A stretch of 64,000 nucleotides of DNA from Cohnella baijiui (GTDB taxonomy: Bacteria > Bacillota > Bacilli > Paenibacillales > Paenibacillaceae). The position numbers were made by a program, and so were the translations under genes. Positions 17,262-26,228 of the stretch are shown piece by piece; positions within the stretch are counted from its first letter, which is position 1; every line of letters begins with the position of its first letter. The stretch is taken from positions 186,001 through 250,000 of the forward strand of contig NZ_JAJFOW010000003.1 in assembly GCF_020731285.1 (NCBI RefSeq), in the 5' to 3' direction. The notes under the pieces are model-generated. The model did not search any database. It worked only from the letters and a program-made list of their open reading frames with translations, and had not been told where the DNA came from.

Positions 17262-18317
17262 ATGAAGATTTTTGAATATACGGCTCCGAAGACGTTGATC
17301 GTGAAAGAGATCCAAGACATCGGGGAAATCGGCGAACAGGATGTGCGGATTGAAACGATCATTTCCGGTATCAGCCATGGCACGGAAATGAACATTTATC
17401 GTGGGGTGGCTCCATTTTTTAACCGGAAATTCGATCCCGCTACGAGGCTGTTCGTTCCGGCGGGACAGACGGAAGTGTGGACGTATCCCGTCAAAAGTTC
17501 TGATCCGGGCGTATGGTATATGGGGTACGCAAACGTAGGTAAAATTACCGAAATCGGACGACAGGTCAAAAATTTGCAACCGGGGGATATCGTGTACTCC
17601 CATTCCCCGCATCAGTCGCAAGTCATCCGACGGGGCGAAGACGTTGTGCGGTTGCCGAATTCGGTAAAACCAGAATCCGGCATTTTCTTTAACCTGCTCA
17701 TGACGGCTTATAACGGCATTCTGGATTCAGAAATCAAATTGGGAGACACAGTCGTAGTCTCCGGCTTGGGTGTGCTCGGACAGCTTGTGGCTCAACTGGC
17801 GAAGTTGTCTGGTGCCGGACAGGTCATCGGCATCGATCTGCACGATAGCCGGCTTAACGCTGCCTTGGAAAACGGCATTGATGCCGTGTTCAACGCTACA
17901 CACCGGCAGGATACCGCCTATGAGATTAGACAGCGGACACGCAACAAGGGTGCTGACGTAGTCATAGAGGTAACCGGCAATCATAGAGCGCTGAACGAGG
18001 CTATTCGAATCGCTGCACCTGATACGACGGTGACAGCGCTTGGCTGGTACCAGGGACCCGGTACTGCGCTAGAATTGTCCGAGGAGTTCCACCATAACCG
18101 GATCCGGATCCGTTCCTCGCACACCGCGCGCACGAGTCCGTCTATCAACCATATGTGGAACAGCGAGCGGAAACGAGATCAAGGCTTGGAATTGCTCGAA
18201 AAGCTTCGTTTGGAAAACCTAATTACTCATAAAATACGTTTCGATGATATCGCGCTGGCATACGAGACGATCGATCAACGTCCGGAAACGGTCATTCAAA
18301 TCGCGTTGACTTATTGA
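17262..18317 (+). CDS. Zinc-type alcohol dehydrogenase family oxidoreductase lacking the catalytic zinc ligands
   Basis: A 351-residue medium-chain dehydrogenase. The GroES-like half has GISHGTEMNIYRG where the catalytic Cys normally stands, and WYMGYANVG where GHE is expected. Both usual zinc ligands therefore appear to be missing, as in BchC-like members. The Rossmann half has VVSGLGVLGQLVAQLA and an Asp in GIDLHD, suggesting NAD+. GGAGGG precedes the ATG. It probably oxidises a sugar hydroxyl before the epimerase step encoded next. A counterpart of the same type lies at 51851 beside another TIM-barrel epimerase. Confidence 0.8.
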   Translation: MKIFEYTAPKTLIVKEIQDIGEIGEQDVRIETIISGISHGTEMNIYRGVAPFFNRKFDPATRLFVPAGQTEVWTYPVKSSDPGVWYMGYANVGKITEIGRQVKNLQPGDIVYSHSPHQSQVIRRGEDVVRLPNSVKPESGIFFNLLMTAYNGILDSEIKLGDTVVVSGLGVLGQLVAQLAKLSGAGQVIGIDLHDSRLNAALENGIDAVFNATHRQDTAYEIRQRTRNKGADVVIEVTGNHRALNEAIRIAAPDTTVTALGWYQGPGTALELSEEFHHNRIRIRSSHTARTSPSINHMWNSERKRDQGLELLEKLRLENLITHKIRFDDIALAYETIDQRPETVIQIALTY

Positions 18318-18350
18318 ACATTATTTATTTGGAAAAGGACAGGTGTTTTC

Positions 18351-19118
18351 ATGAAGTATTCCGTTTGCATCGATGATGTTTTCGCTAAACGGTCCATAGA
18401 GGAAAGCATGCAGCAGGTGAAAGAAGCCGGGCTCGACACGATTGAATTTTGGGCATGGTGGAACAAAGACTGGAACGAGATTATCGCGCTCAAGAACAAG
18501 TTCGGAATCCGCATCTTGGCGTTTTGTACCCGCTTTATTAGTCTGGTAGACGCTACCAAGAGAGAGCAGTATGTAGAAGGATTACGGGAAACGATTGAAG
18601 TAGCCCGGAGGCTGGATTGTCAAAGCTTGATTACGCAGGTCGGAGACGAGATTCCGGGAGTTCCGAGAGAGGCGCAGCATAAGAGTTTGGTCGACGGCTT
18701 GAAGGCGTGTCTGCCTTATCTGGAACAGGCGGGGATTTCCATATGGATCGAGCCGATTAACCGGAAGGTGACGTTCCCGAATTATTACCTTTACAGTGCG
18801 GAGGAAGCATTCCGGATCGTCGAGGAAGTTGGAAGTCCATATGTCAAAGTATTATACGATATTTATCATCAGCAGATTACGGAGGGCAATCTGCTAGCAG
18901 CGATGCTGCCCAACCTAGACAAAATTGGCCATATTCACGCCGCGGGAGTACCCGGCCATCATGAACTGGATAAGAGCGAGATCGACTATGGCTATATATT
19001 CGATGCTATCATGAAAGCCGGTTATGAAGGTTGGTTCGGACTGGAATATAGGCCCTTGGACAATCCTGTCGAAGGGCTGCGAAGATGGTTGAACCGGGAA
19101 ACGATAAGCGGCCAATAA
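18351..19118 (+). CDS. Sugar phosphate isomerase/epimerase-like TIM barrel
   Basis: A 255-residue AP-endonuclease-2-type TIM barrel related to hydroxypyruvate isomerase and the inosose and tagatose-type epimerases. The metal-binding acids are visible in WIEPINRK, YDIYHQQ, HIHAAGVPGHHEL and FGLEYRPL. It lies 33 bases after the dehydrogenase with AAAAGGACAGG upstream. In oxidoreductase-rich operons such proteins isomerise keto-sugars or cleave 3-keto-glycosides. The substrate here is not known. Confidence 0.82.
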   Translation: MKYSVCIDDVFAKRSIEESMQQVKEAGLDTIEFWAWWNKDWNEIIALKNKFGIRILAFCTRFISLVDATKREQYVEGLRETIEVARRLDCQSLITQVGDEIPGVPREAQHKSLVDGLKACLPYLEQAGISIWIEPINRKVTFPNYYLYSAEEAFRIVEEVGSPYVKVLYDIYHQQITEGNLLAAMLPNLDKIGHIHAAGVPGHHELDKSEIDYGYIFDAIMKAGYEGWFGLEYRPLDNPVEGLRRWLNRETISGQ

Positions 19119-19125
19119 ATCGCAA

Positions 19126-20289
19126 ATGAACGTTCAGCGGTTTTTGTTGAAAGGCGTTTTCTGGGGGTTTTACGGCATACAGGGAATCACTCTAACGTAT
19201 TTGCCGCTGTATTTCGCCCACCGGGGTTACGGAGCGGCGCAAATCGGACTGATGATGATGGCGGGGCCGTTCGCGGCAGTGCTAGCTCAGCCGGTTTGGG
19301 GGTATATGAGCGATAAGTTTGGCCGAATTCGAACGCTTATTTTGCTGTTATGGTTGCTGACGGCAACTTCCAGCTACTTTTTGTTTACGACCGAAGGTTA
19401 CGGATACGGCTTCCTGTTCACCCTGATGCTTCATTTTTTCATGATTCCCGCGACTCCCCTGCTGGACAGCATGGCGATACATTACGCGAAACAGTGGGGA
19501 GAAGCGTACGGTCCTATACGAATGTGGGGATCGGCCGGCGTCGTCTGTTTTTCTTTGCTGACCGGCGCGGTGCTGGCATGGGCGGGCGGCATCGGGCAAT
19601 TTCCGCGCTTGTTTTGGATTTCCTGGCTGCCGCCGCTACTGTTCCTCGCTTTTTTGAAGGAAATCCGTGTAGTCTCGCCCCTACGTCCTTCTACCGGGAT
19701 TGGGATTCGGCTAGCTGTTGGGAAGCAATTCGCGCTGTTTCTGTTCATGGTCGTGCTGCTGGCGATTCCGCACCGCATGAACGATGCGATGCTCGGCATT
19801 TATTTGCACGATCTAGGAGCTGGTGGCCGCACGATCGGATGGGCGGCGGCGGCAGCCAGTTGTTCGGAAATGATTACGTTTGGCTTTTTGGCCCGATATT
19901 TGCGCAATCGGAACGAGCTGACTCTGATGGGCTTTGTAGCCATTCTGTATGGAGTAAGATGGGGACTGTATGCAATTTTTCCTCACGTTTCAACCATAAT
20001 CAGTCTGCAATGGACTCATGCCATTACTTTTGCAGCTTTCTGGCTGTTGGCTGTTCAATATGCAACACGAGTTGTGCCTGCTGAATTCGGGACGCTTGGT
20101 CAATCCTTACTGTCTGCCGCTTTCCTCGGAATTGCAGGGCTTGTGGGTGGTGCGGCGGGAGGGCGGATTTACGAGATGGGCGGCGGCCAAGCTATGTACG
20201 GGTCTGGTGCTGTCCTCGCTTTCGCCGCCGCAGCCTCGTTTTTGGCGGTTCGATTGATAGAAAAACAAAAAAGGAGCGGTACGAAATGA
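19126..20289 (+). CDS. MFS transporter (LacY/HcaT-like)
   Basis: A 387-residue membrane protein with about 12 transmembrane segments. Characteristic pieces are GFYGIQGITLTYLPLYFAHR, the MFS loop GYMSDKFGRIRT between segments 2 and 3, and GPIRMWGSAG, which recalls the MFS_1_like group of sugar and nucleoside proton symporters. It starts seven bases after the epimerase stop, and its own stop overlaps the next gene in ATGA. Finding an MFS carrier in an operon that already has an ABC importer suggests either a second substrate or export of a product. Confidence 0.85.
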   Translation: MNVQRFLLKGVFWGFYGIQGITLTYLPLYFAHRGYGAAQIGLMMMAGPFAAVLAQPVWGYMSDKFGRIRTLILLLWLLTATSSYFLFTTEGYGYGFLFTLMLHFFMIPATPLLDSMAIHYAKQWGEAYGPIRMWGSAGVVCFSLLTGAVLAWAGGIGQFPRLFWISWLPPLLFLAFLKEIRVVSPLRPSTGIGIRLAVGKQFALFLFMVVLLAIPHRMNDAMLGIYLHDLGAGGRTIGWAAAAASCSEMITFGFLARYLRNRNELTLMGFVAILYGVRWGLYAIFPHVSTIISLQWTHAITFAAFWLLAVQYATRVVPAEFGTLGQSLLSAAFLGIAGLVGGAAGGRIYEMGGGQAMYGSGAVLAFAAAASFLAVRLIEKQKRSGTK

Positions 20290-21389
20290 AAACGAAAGTG
20301 GCGTTACTTGGTACCGGATTTATTGCGGACATCCATATGGAATCTTACGATCGTTTCGTTCCCGAAGCCGAAATTGTCGCAGTTTTTTCCCGGAATATGG
20401 CCAATGCAGAGGCATTCGCCATGAAGCATGGCATCCCTGCTTGGTACACGGATCTAAACAAATTGCTCGAAGAAACTGATTGTGAAGTTGTGGACATATG
20501 CTTGCCCAATTTTCTGCACGCCGAAGCGGCGATTAAAGCGGCGAATGCCGGCAAGCACGTTATCGTAGAAAAGCCGCTGGCTGTCACCTTAGAAGAAGCT
20601 GACGAAATGATCGCGGCCAGCAGGCGGAATGGCCGACTGCTGATGTACGCCGAAGAGCTGGCCTTCGCTCCGAAATTTGAGAGGGTGCGTTCCCTAGTTC
20701 AGGAGGGCGCAATTGGCGATATCTATATGATGCGAAAATGCGAGAAACATTCGGGTCCACACAGCGGCTGGTTTTGGGACATTGACCTAGCCGGTGGTGG
20801 GGTGCTGATGGATTTGGGCTGCCACGCGATCGCCTGGTTTCGCTGGATGCTTGGTGGCAATCCGGACATCAGAAGCGTCTATGCGACCATGTCCACCGTG
20901 CTGCATGGGGACAAAACCCGGGCGGAAGACAACTCGATCGTCATCATCGAATTCGGCGAAGGCGTGACATGCATATCGGACGACAGTTGGGCCAAGCATG
21001 GTGGTATGGAGGATAAAATCGAAGTGTACGGCAAAGAAGGAGTTTGTTATGCTGATTTGTTTATGGGCAATTCAGCGCTGACCTACAGCAAAAACGGTTA
21101 CGGTTATGCGATGGAAAAGGCGGACACGACCCAGGGCTGGACATTTACAATTCACGAGGAAGTATTCAACCAAGGTTATCCTCATGAGTTGAAGCATTTC
21201 ATCGACTGCGTACGCAATGGTGGACAGCCTAAAGTTACAGGTGAAGACGGCCGCGCCGTATTGGAAGTCATTTATGCAGCCTACGAATCCGCCCGGACCG
21301 GCCGGAAAGTGATGCTGCCGTTCGCGCCGAAAGTAAATAAACCGATCGATCTGTGGCTTGGGAACAATGAAGAGGAGGTTACGATTTGA
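20286..21389 (+). CDS. Gfo/Idh/MocA family NAD(P)-dependent oxidoreductase
   Basis: A 367-residue dehydrogenase. The N-terminal Rossmann fold has LLGTGFIADIHMESY, and the family signature EKPLAVTLEEADEM contains the conserved Lys. The C-terminal half has GGGVLMDLGCHAIAWFRWML, where the His of the DxxxH motif binds substrate. It overlaps the MFS stop by four bases. Enzymes of this type oxidise or reduce sugars, inositols and sugar acids. Together with the dehydrogenase at 17262 the operon offers two redox steps. Confidence 0.9.
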   Translation: MKTKVALLGTGFIADIHMESYDRFVPEAEIVAVFSRNMANAEAFAMKHGIPAWYTDLNKLLEETDCEVVDICLPNFLHAEAAIKAANAGKHVIVEKPLAVTLEEADEMIAASRRNGRLLMYAEELAFAPKFERVRSLVQEGAIGDIYMMRKCEKHSGPHSGWFWDIDLAGGGVLMDLGCHAIAWFRWMLGGNPDIRSVYATMSTVLHGDKTRAEDNSIVIIEFGEGVTCISDDSWAKHGGMEDKIEVYGKEGVCYADLFMGNSALTYSKNGYGYAMEKADTTQGWTFTIHEEVFNQGYPHELKHFIDCVRNGGQPKVTGEDGRAVLEVIYAAYESARTGRKVMLPFAPKVNKPIDLWLGNNEEEVTI

Positions 21390-22426
21390 AATCATTTGAG
21401 CAGTTGTCACATAGGGTGCAAATCAACAAATTACGGAAGCTGGCACAGGAGGTAGCAAAGCGCTATCCCGTGGAACCAGAATCGATATCTTTGTTGCAGT
21501 ATGAGGATAATGCTGTGTTTAAATTGACCGAAACCGGTGGAGAATCATACATTTTACGAATCAGCGCTCCCGACGGTTATTCGGAAGTCGAGCAGATGTC
21601 AGAGATCACGTGGCTGAACGCATTAAATCGGGAAACCGATGTTATTGTTCCGCAGCCTGTTGCAACGAGCGACGGTCAACCGCTTGTCATCGTTTCCGAT
21701 AGCCGGTGGGGGGTTAAGCCACGCGTGTGCGTTTTGTTCCGATGGATTCCGGGCTCGTTGCCAAACAAAAAGTTAACGCCGACACTTGTAGAGCAGATGG
21801 GGCAGGTGACCGCGAAGCTTCATAATCATGCGGAGAGCTTTGCGCCTGCTGGCAAATTTGTTCGACCTGACTGGGGCTGGGAGCGTTTGTTCGGGGCCGA
21901 TTCCGTGTTCGCTAGCGACAAGGCGGGACGGCATCTGACTTCCGACGAAACGGACATTTTCGCGCAAGCCGGCGATCGCATTCGAGATGCCCTTAAGAAT
22001 CAGGGAAAAGATCGGTCTCGGTACGGGCTTATTCACTCCGATCTTCACCGGGGAAATGTGCTTGTGCATGAGGGTAGTGTGCGGGTGATCGATTTCGATG
22101 ATTGCGGGTGGAGCTACTATTTACTCGACGTGGCCACGATGCTGTCGTCCCTTTACCGTATGCTGCAAAACGATCTGCCCAAATATTCAACACTCAAGGA
22201 AGCTTATTTGAAGGGTTACACGTCGGTACGTGCATTACCGCCGGACTGGGACGAATCGCTCGGCGTTTTCCTCGTCATGAGGGATATGGTCATTGTCAAT
22301 TTCATTCTGAGTTCCGAAAACGAGCAAGTGATGAGCTGGGGGATCGACCGGGTGAAGGGAATCATCCCTCAGGTAGGGGCGTTCCTGAAACACGGCCGAT
22401 ACGTCGGCCACGAGATTTATGCCTGA
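21386..22426 (+). CDS. APH-fold small-molecule kinase (phosphotransferase)
   Basis: A 346-residue kinase of the aminoglycoside phosphotransferase / homoserine kinase II fold. It shows the ATP-site strand YILRISAP, the catalytic loop GLIHSDLHRGNVLV and the metal-binding VIDFDDCGW. The start is a TTG whose bases overlap the previous stop (TTGA), with GAGGAGG upstream. In a sugar operon ending in NagB, an APH-fold glucosamine or N-acetylhexosamine kinase role is attractive, but choline, homoserine and thioribose kinases share the fold. It is not enough to call antibiotic resistance. Confidence 0.82.
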   Translation: MKSFEQLSHRVQINKLRKLAQEVAKRYPVEPESISLLQYEDNAVFKLTETGGESYILRISAPDGYSEVEQMSEITWLNALNRETDVIVPQPVATSDGQPLVIVSDSRWGVKPRVCVLFRWIPGSLPNKKLTPTLVEQMGQVTAKLHNHAESFAPAGKFVRPDWGWERLFGADSVFASDKAGRHLTSDETDIFAQAGDRIRDALKNQGKDRSRYGLIHSDLHRGNVLVHEGSVRVIDFDDCGWSYYLLDVATMLSSLYRMLQNDLPKYSTLKEAYLKGYTSVRALPPDWDESLGVFLVMRDMVIVNFILSSENEQVMSWGIDRVKGIIPQVGAFLKHGRYVGHEIYA

Positions 22427-23744
22427 AGGGACGCAGCCGCTTCGGTTGCGAAAGTTATTCCTGTTCTACATTCCGCTTGCTCTGTCCGCCAGCATGATGA
22501 CGCTGTCGCACGTCATCATCAACAGCACACTGTCCCGTTCGATCGCGCCAGCGGCAGCCATCGCAAGCTATGCGATTGCGATGAGCCTGCTCGATATCAT
22601 CGAAGGGCCGGTGCTGTTGTTTAGGCAAACGTGCTCTGCGCTCGTACGTGACCGCTTATCATTCAAGGCAATGTCGCAAATCGCGGTATACGTGCTGGCT
22701 GCAACCTTGATCGCCGGTACGCTAATCGGCTTTACTCAGCTGGGCACGTGGATATTCATTTACGGATTCGGAATCGAGGAGCATCTGCTGAAGCCGGTTG
22801 TTTCTGTGTTTAGGCTGCTCATATTAGTCGCCTTTTTCTCGGGAGTGCGCTGTCTTTACCATGGCGTGATCATTACGAACCTGCGAACGAAGTGGCTCAC
22901 TTTCGGCATGATCATCCGCCTGGCCGCGATGTACGGACTGTCGTTATATTTCATCCGAACGGGACAGGTGACGGCGGTTGCCGGGGCTATCATCTTCCTG
23001 ACGGGCATGGCGGTGGAGAGTGTCGTCGCCCTGACGGAGGGGATACGAATCGTCCGCCGACTACCTCGGAAACGTGAAGAGCATCCGGTGGAAAACAGGC
23101 GTCAGGTGTTCCGGTTTTATCGGCCACTCATGTTTTCCTCTTTCATCGCCGTCGTCATTCTGCCGTCGATTAATCTAATTCTGGGGAAAACGACAAACTT
23201 GGAGCTCTCAATTGCCTCGTTCGCCGTCGCCTATAGCCTCATCATGCTTGTAAACAGCTTTTTCTCGTACATTCATCAGATTGTCTTGCAATTTTACCGA
23301 CTGAACAGGCGTAAGGTGTTTCGGTTCGTTGCTTTGCTGACACCGATGCCCTGTCTGTTGATTGCCGTTCTTTCTTTTACAGACATGGGAACCTGGGTCA
23401 TGACTTCGCTGATGGGAATCCAGGATCAGCTACTGAATGAAAGCATTAAGGTACTACGAGTCTACTTGATTTTGGCACTCGTTTTTCCCTGGCTCGACTT
23501 TTGCAACGGGCTGCTACTTCTGAACAATAACACCCGATACATGGTTGTTTCGCAAACTGCAAACGTTGTGATGACAGTTGCAACTTTGATCGTTTGCATC
23601 GGGATCGTGCCACATTGGAACGGGATGATCGGAGCAATAGCGCAATCACTTGGTGTGGCCGCCGAGCTTAGTTCAGCTATTCTACTCATTCGGCTAAATC
23701 GAAAGGTGGTAAGAGGATCGCCGCAAATACGACAACGCATGTAG
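22419..23744 (+). CDS. MATE-like multidrug/polysaccharide flippase family membrane protein
   Basis: A 441-residue membrane protein with about 12 hydrophobic segments, overlapping the kinase gene by eight bases. The two-fold pattern (FYIPLALSASMMTLSHVIIN near the start; FYRPLMFSSFIAVVILPSIN near residue 230) matches the internal repeat of MATE/ANKH-like carriers. A carrier of this type inside a sugar catabolic operon is unusual. It may export a toxic intermediate or translocate a lipid- or nucleotide-linked sugar. The family is fairly secure; direction and substrate are unknown. Confidence 0.75.
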   Translation: MPEGTQPLRLRKLFLFYIPLALSASMMTLSHVIINSTLSRSIAPAAAIASYAIAMSLLDIIEGPVLLFRQTCSALVRDRLSFKAMSQIAVYVLAATLIAGTLIGFTQLGTWIFIYGFGIEEHLLKPVVSVFRLLILVAFFSGVRCLYHGVIITNLRTKWLTFGMIIRLAAMYGLSLYFIRTGQVTAVAGAIIFLTGMAVESVVALTEGIRIVRRLPRKREEHPVENRRQVFRFYRPLMFSSFIAVVILPSINLILGKTTNLELSIASFAVAYSLIMLVNSFFSYIHQIVLQFYRLNRRKVFRFVALLTPMPCLLIAVLSFTDMGTWVMTSLMGIQDQLLNESIKVLRVYLILALVFPWLDFCNGLLLLNNNTRYMVVSQTANVVMTVATLIVCIGIVPHWNGMIGAIAQSLGVAAELSSAILLIRLNRKVVRGSPQIRQRM

Positions 23745-23772
23745 ACAAATTGATCTGAAAGGAATGATCGGC

Positions 23773-24750
23773 TTGCCTGAAACAATAGTTGGAGTTGGCG
23801 ATCTTACCGTGGATATCATGCTCCCCCAAGTAGATCGTTTTCCCGAGTGGGGACAGGAGACGATTATTTCCGAGCCCTGGAGAAAACTTGGCGGAAATAT
23901 CGGAAATATGGCAATCGGTATCGCCGCTCTAAAAGGGAAATTTATCTTTCATTGCATGATTGGCGAGGATGAAGAAGGCCGGTTTATCCGAAAGCAGATT
24001 GTGAAAAATAATCTGCTTTCGGACGGATTAATCATTCAGAAAGAGGACGGGGGAGGGACAAGCCAAACATATGCCTGCATCCGAAAAGACGGGGAGCGCT
24101 TGTTTCTGACTTACCCGGGAGTGCTGGAACTAATGGAAGTATTGATAATGAATTATCCATTGCCTCCGGGGAAAATTGTATTTTTATCAGGTTGGTGCCT
24201 GCCGCCACGGGTCCGAAAATCAATCATAATCGAAAAGATTAAATCGTGGCAACACGAAGGGCGCTGGGTCGCCGTTGATCTGATATGGTCTGATGAAAGT
24301 TGGCGGTTAAAAAACGACGTGATCGAAGTAATAAGATGCTGCAACGCCATTTTCATGAATGAAGACGAATTATTGGCGATCACTGGTGAGGGAAATGTCG
24401 TCGAAGGCGTTAATTTGCTTAAAAAATTCATGGTATCTGAAGGCAAAGGCCAATCCGACCCTTTGATCATAATAAAACAAGGGAAGAGAGGAGCAGTTGC
24501 CTTTTCGAATGAAGACTTGCAGAGCGTCACTGCACTCCCTGTTGAAACGGAAAGTACAGTAGGAGCAGGCGATCTCTTTAATGCCGCATTTCTTCATGCA
24601 CTATGGAACAAAGGCTATCCGGTACTGAAGTGTCTGCAGTTTGCTTGCACTTTTGCTGGGTTATCTATCGATAAAAGTTCTCCTGGATTGCCAGGGGAAA
24701 GGGAAGTTGAGCAGTTCTTGAAGGCGACGTCAAGCAATGAAACAGCCTAA
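23773..24750 (+). CDS. PfkB-family carbohydrate kinase
   Basis: A ~325-residue ribokinase-type kinase. The N-terminal sugar-binding part has GVGDLTVDIMLPQ and KLGGNIGNMAIGIAALKG. The C-terminal signature STVGAGDLFNAAFLHAL contains the anion hole and catalytic Asp. The start is uncertain: AAAGGA at 23758-23763 fits the TTG at 23773 better than the ATG at 23764, which it abuts. It would phosphorylate the imported sugar, a deoxyketo sugar acid, or a phosphosugar. It lies between the MATE-like gene and nagB. Confidence 0.87.
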   Translation: MPETIVGVGDLTVDIMLPQVDRFPEWGQETIISEPWRKLGGNIGNMAIGIAALKGKFIFHCMIGEDEEGRFIRKQIVKNNLLSDGLIIQKEDGGGTSQTYACIRKDGERLFLTYPGVLELMEVLIMNYPLPPGKIVFLSGWCLPPRVRKSIIIEKIKSWQHEGRWVAVDLIWSDESWRLKNDVIEVIRCCNAIFMNEDELLAITGEGNVVEGVNLLKKFMVSEGKGQSDPLIIIKQGKRGAVAFSNEDLQSVTALPVETESTVGAGDLFNAAFLHALWNKGYPVLKCLQFACTFAGLSIDKSSPGLPGEREVEQFLKATSSNETA

Positions 24751-24785
24751 GTTTTTCCTATAACAAGTGCTGGAGGAGGGAGAGA

Positions 24786-25529
24786 TTGAGAATATATGTA
24801 TCTAACGCTGAAGGAATTGCTAAAGCTGCGTCGCATAGTCTGATTGCGCAAATAGACAAGAAACCTGATTCGGTGCTCGGCTTAGCGACAGGGACTTCGC
24901 CAATCATGCTTTATAATGAAATAGTGAAGGAATATTTAGAAGGTAATGTAAATTTCAAGCGGATTACTTCATTCAACCTGGACGAATATGTAGGACTGTC
25001 TGGTGATCATGAACAAAGTTACCGCAAGTTTATGGAAAAGCATTTCTTTAATAGAATTAATATCGAGATTAGTAACACTCACATTCCGAACGGGGAGGCG
25101 GAGAATCCGGACGAGGAGTGCGAGCGATATGAAGAACTTATTCGCAAAGCTGGCGGCATTGATTGGCAATTGCTTGGCATTGGACTGAATGGACATATCG
25201 GATTTAATGAACCAGGGGATAGTCTCATAGCTGTAACACATATGGTTCGCCTGAAGGAAGAAACCAGGTCTGCTAATGCAAAACACTTCAACTCCCGAGA
25301 GGAAGTGCCTACTCATGCCATGACAGTAGGCATGGCTAGCATTTTAAAAGCCAAGAAAATTATTGTGATCGCAATGGGGAGAGAAAAAGCCCATATAGTA
25401 CAACAAACCATAATGGGTCCAATCACGACCAAACTACCAGCATCGTTTTTGCAGATTCATCCTGATGTGACGTTTTTTTTGGATACCGAATCCGCAATGC
25501 TACTTCCAAGAAGATTGGTGATTGCTTGA
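24786..25529 (+). CDS. nagB: Glucosamine-6-phosphate deaminase/isomerase
   Basis: A 247-residue enzyme of the NagB type, which converts glucosamine-6-phosphate to fructose-6-phosphate and ammonia. It has LGLATGTSPIMLY (phosphate loop), TSFNLDEYVGLSGDHEQSY (catalytic Asp) and LGIGLNGHIGFNEPG (catalytic His). The length matches the allosteric-site-lacking Bacillus form. The TTG at 24786 follows GGAGGAGGGAGAGA. As last gene of the operon it points to an amino sugar 6-phosphate, or a close analogue, as an intermediate. No terminator is obvious after it. Confidence 0.9.
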   Translation: MRIYVSNAEGIAKAASHSLIAQIDKKPDSVLGLATGTSPIMLYNEIVKEYLEGNVNFKRITSFNLDEYVGLSGDHEQSYRKFMEKHFFNRINIEISNTHIPNGEAENPDEECERYEELIRKAGGIDWQLLGIGLNGHIGFNEPGDSLIAVTHMVRLKEETRSANAKHFNSREEVPTHAMTVGMASILKAKKIIVIAMGREKAHIVQQTIMGPITTKLPASFLQIHPDVTFFLDTESAMLLPRRLVIA

Positions 25530-25803
25530 TTCATAGTTGTTTGAGCCGACTGCCGATCTGCTTCAGTTGCACCAGGAATACAAAAGCAACTGCCCCCAGG
25601 CCAATACGGCAGAATTCCGGCTGCTAGCCCGAAAGGAATGGAACGCGCAGCATAAATACGCGTGAAGAATATCTCACCGCGTAAAATGCGACTCGAGCCA
25701 TAGAGAGAACTCGGTCGATGCCGTATGACAAGAGCATGTACCGATTAAGGCCCACCTAAATTGCGTTGCGGGTTTTTCATTTTATCGGCATCTCAGTGTC
25801 AAG
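25530..25803. other. Intergenic stretch with no recognisable gene
   Basis: Between nagB and the AbfB relic I see only short open frames. The longest (25537-25665, 42 codons from a TTG, hydrophilic) has no recognisable family and no ribosome site. Given the relics on its right, this is probably decayed coding DNA. Confidence 0.4.
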
Positions 25804-25918
25804 ATCGTTCGAGTCCTAATTTCCGGGACAATACATGAGACACATGAACGGACTGTTGTACATCACTTCCATCAACAACGCTACGGATCAGCAAGACGCC
25901 ACATTTTTCGTGAAATAA
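25804..25918 (+). pseudogene. 3' fragment of a second AbfB-module (CBM42) gene
   Basis: The stretch is nearly identical at the DNA level to the last ~118 bases of the gene ending at 8335 (compare 8218-8335). It encodes the same final residues, including YMRHMNGLLYITSINNA and ATFFVK before the stop. A small deletion after GAGTCC creates an in-frame stop (TCCTAA). No upstream part of the gene is present. It is the tail of a duplicated arabinan enzyme gene left after a rearrangement. Confidence 0.85.
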
Positions 25919-25938
25919 AAGGTTCGCATCAAGTAAAG

Positions 25939-25985
25939 GAGCCGACCCTCCGGGCATTCATATGCCAGAGGGTCGGCTCTCCCTA
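25939..25985 (+). terminator. Strong terminator after the AbfB relic
   Basis: Perfect 12-bp stem GAGCCGACCCTC / GAGGGTCGGCTC followed by TCCCTATTTT. It was probably the terminator of the lost gene and may now end read-through from the nagB operon. Confidence 0.8.
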
Positions 25986-25987
25986 TT

Positions 25988-26228
25988 TTAATCGCAATTC
26001 GGGGTTATAGGATACATTTCCATCCGAAGGTCGATGACCATATTACCACTTTTAAGGATATACAGACCGATGAGGCCCCCCACCGATTCCAAAGCTGCGT
26101 ACTAGCTTGTCGCCATTCTCAAAGTGAACCCCGATTTGCGCCACGATGTCGGAAGAGATTAGAGAATGCGCCGCGCCAGTATCAATCACTAAATGATCTA
26201 TCGTCAAAGATTGCCCTGGGGTGCTTTC
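25988..26228 (-). pseudogene. Retropepsin-like aspartic protease remnant
   Basis: One frame (26228-26052) contains LTIDHLVIDTGAAHSLISSD, the active-site DTGA of small bacterial retropepsin-like proteases, then VRSFGIGG. A G-run near 26085 marks a frame change. The other frame then resumes with LIGLYILKSGNMVIDL, the expected C-terminal part. Roughly 40 family residues between the two blocks are missing, so the gene has both an internal deletion and a frameshift. It overlaps the end of the small gene at 26182-26442, its probable partner. Confidence 0.7.

Noticed and set aside
21386..22426. Antibiotic-resistance aminoglycoside phosphotransferase
   Set aside because: The fold is shared with many metabolic kinases. 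The operon context is sugar catabolism and no resistance-specific residues can be claimed by eye.
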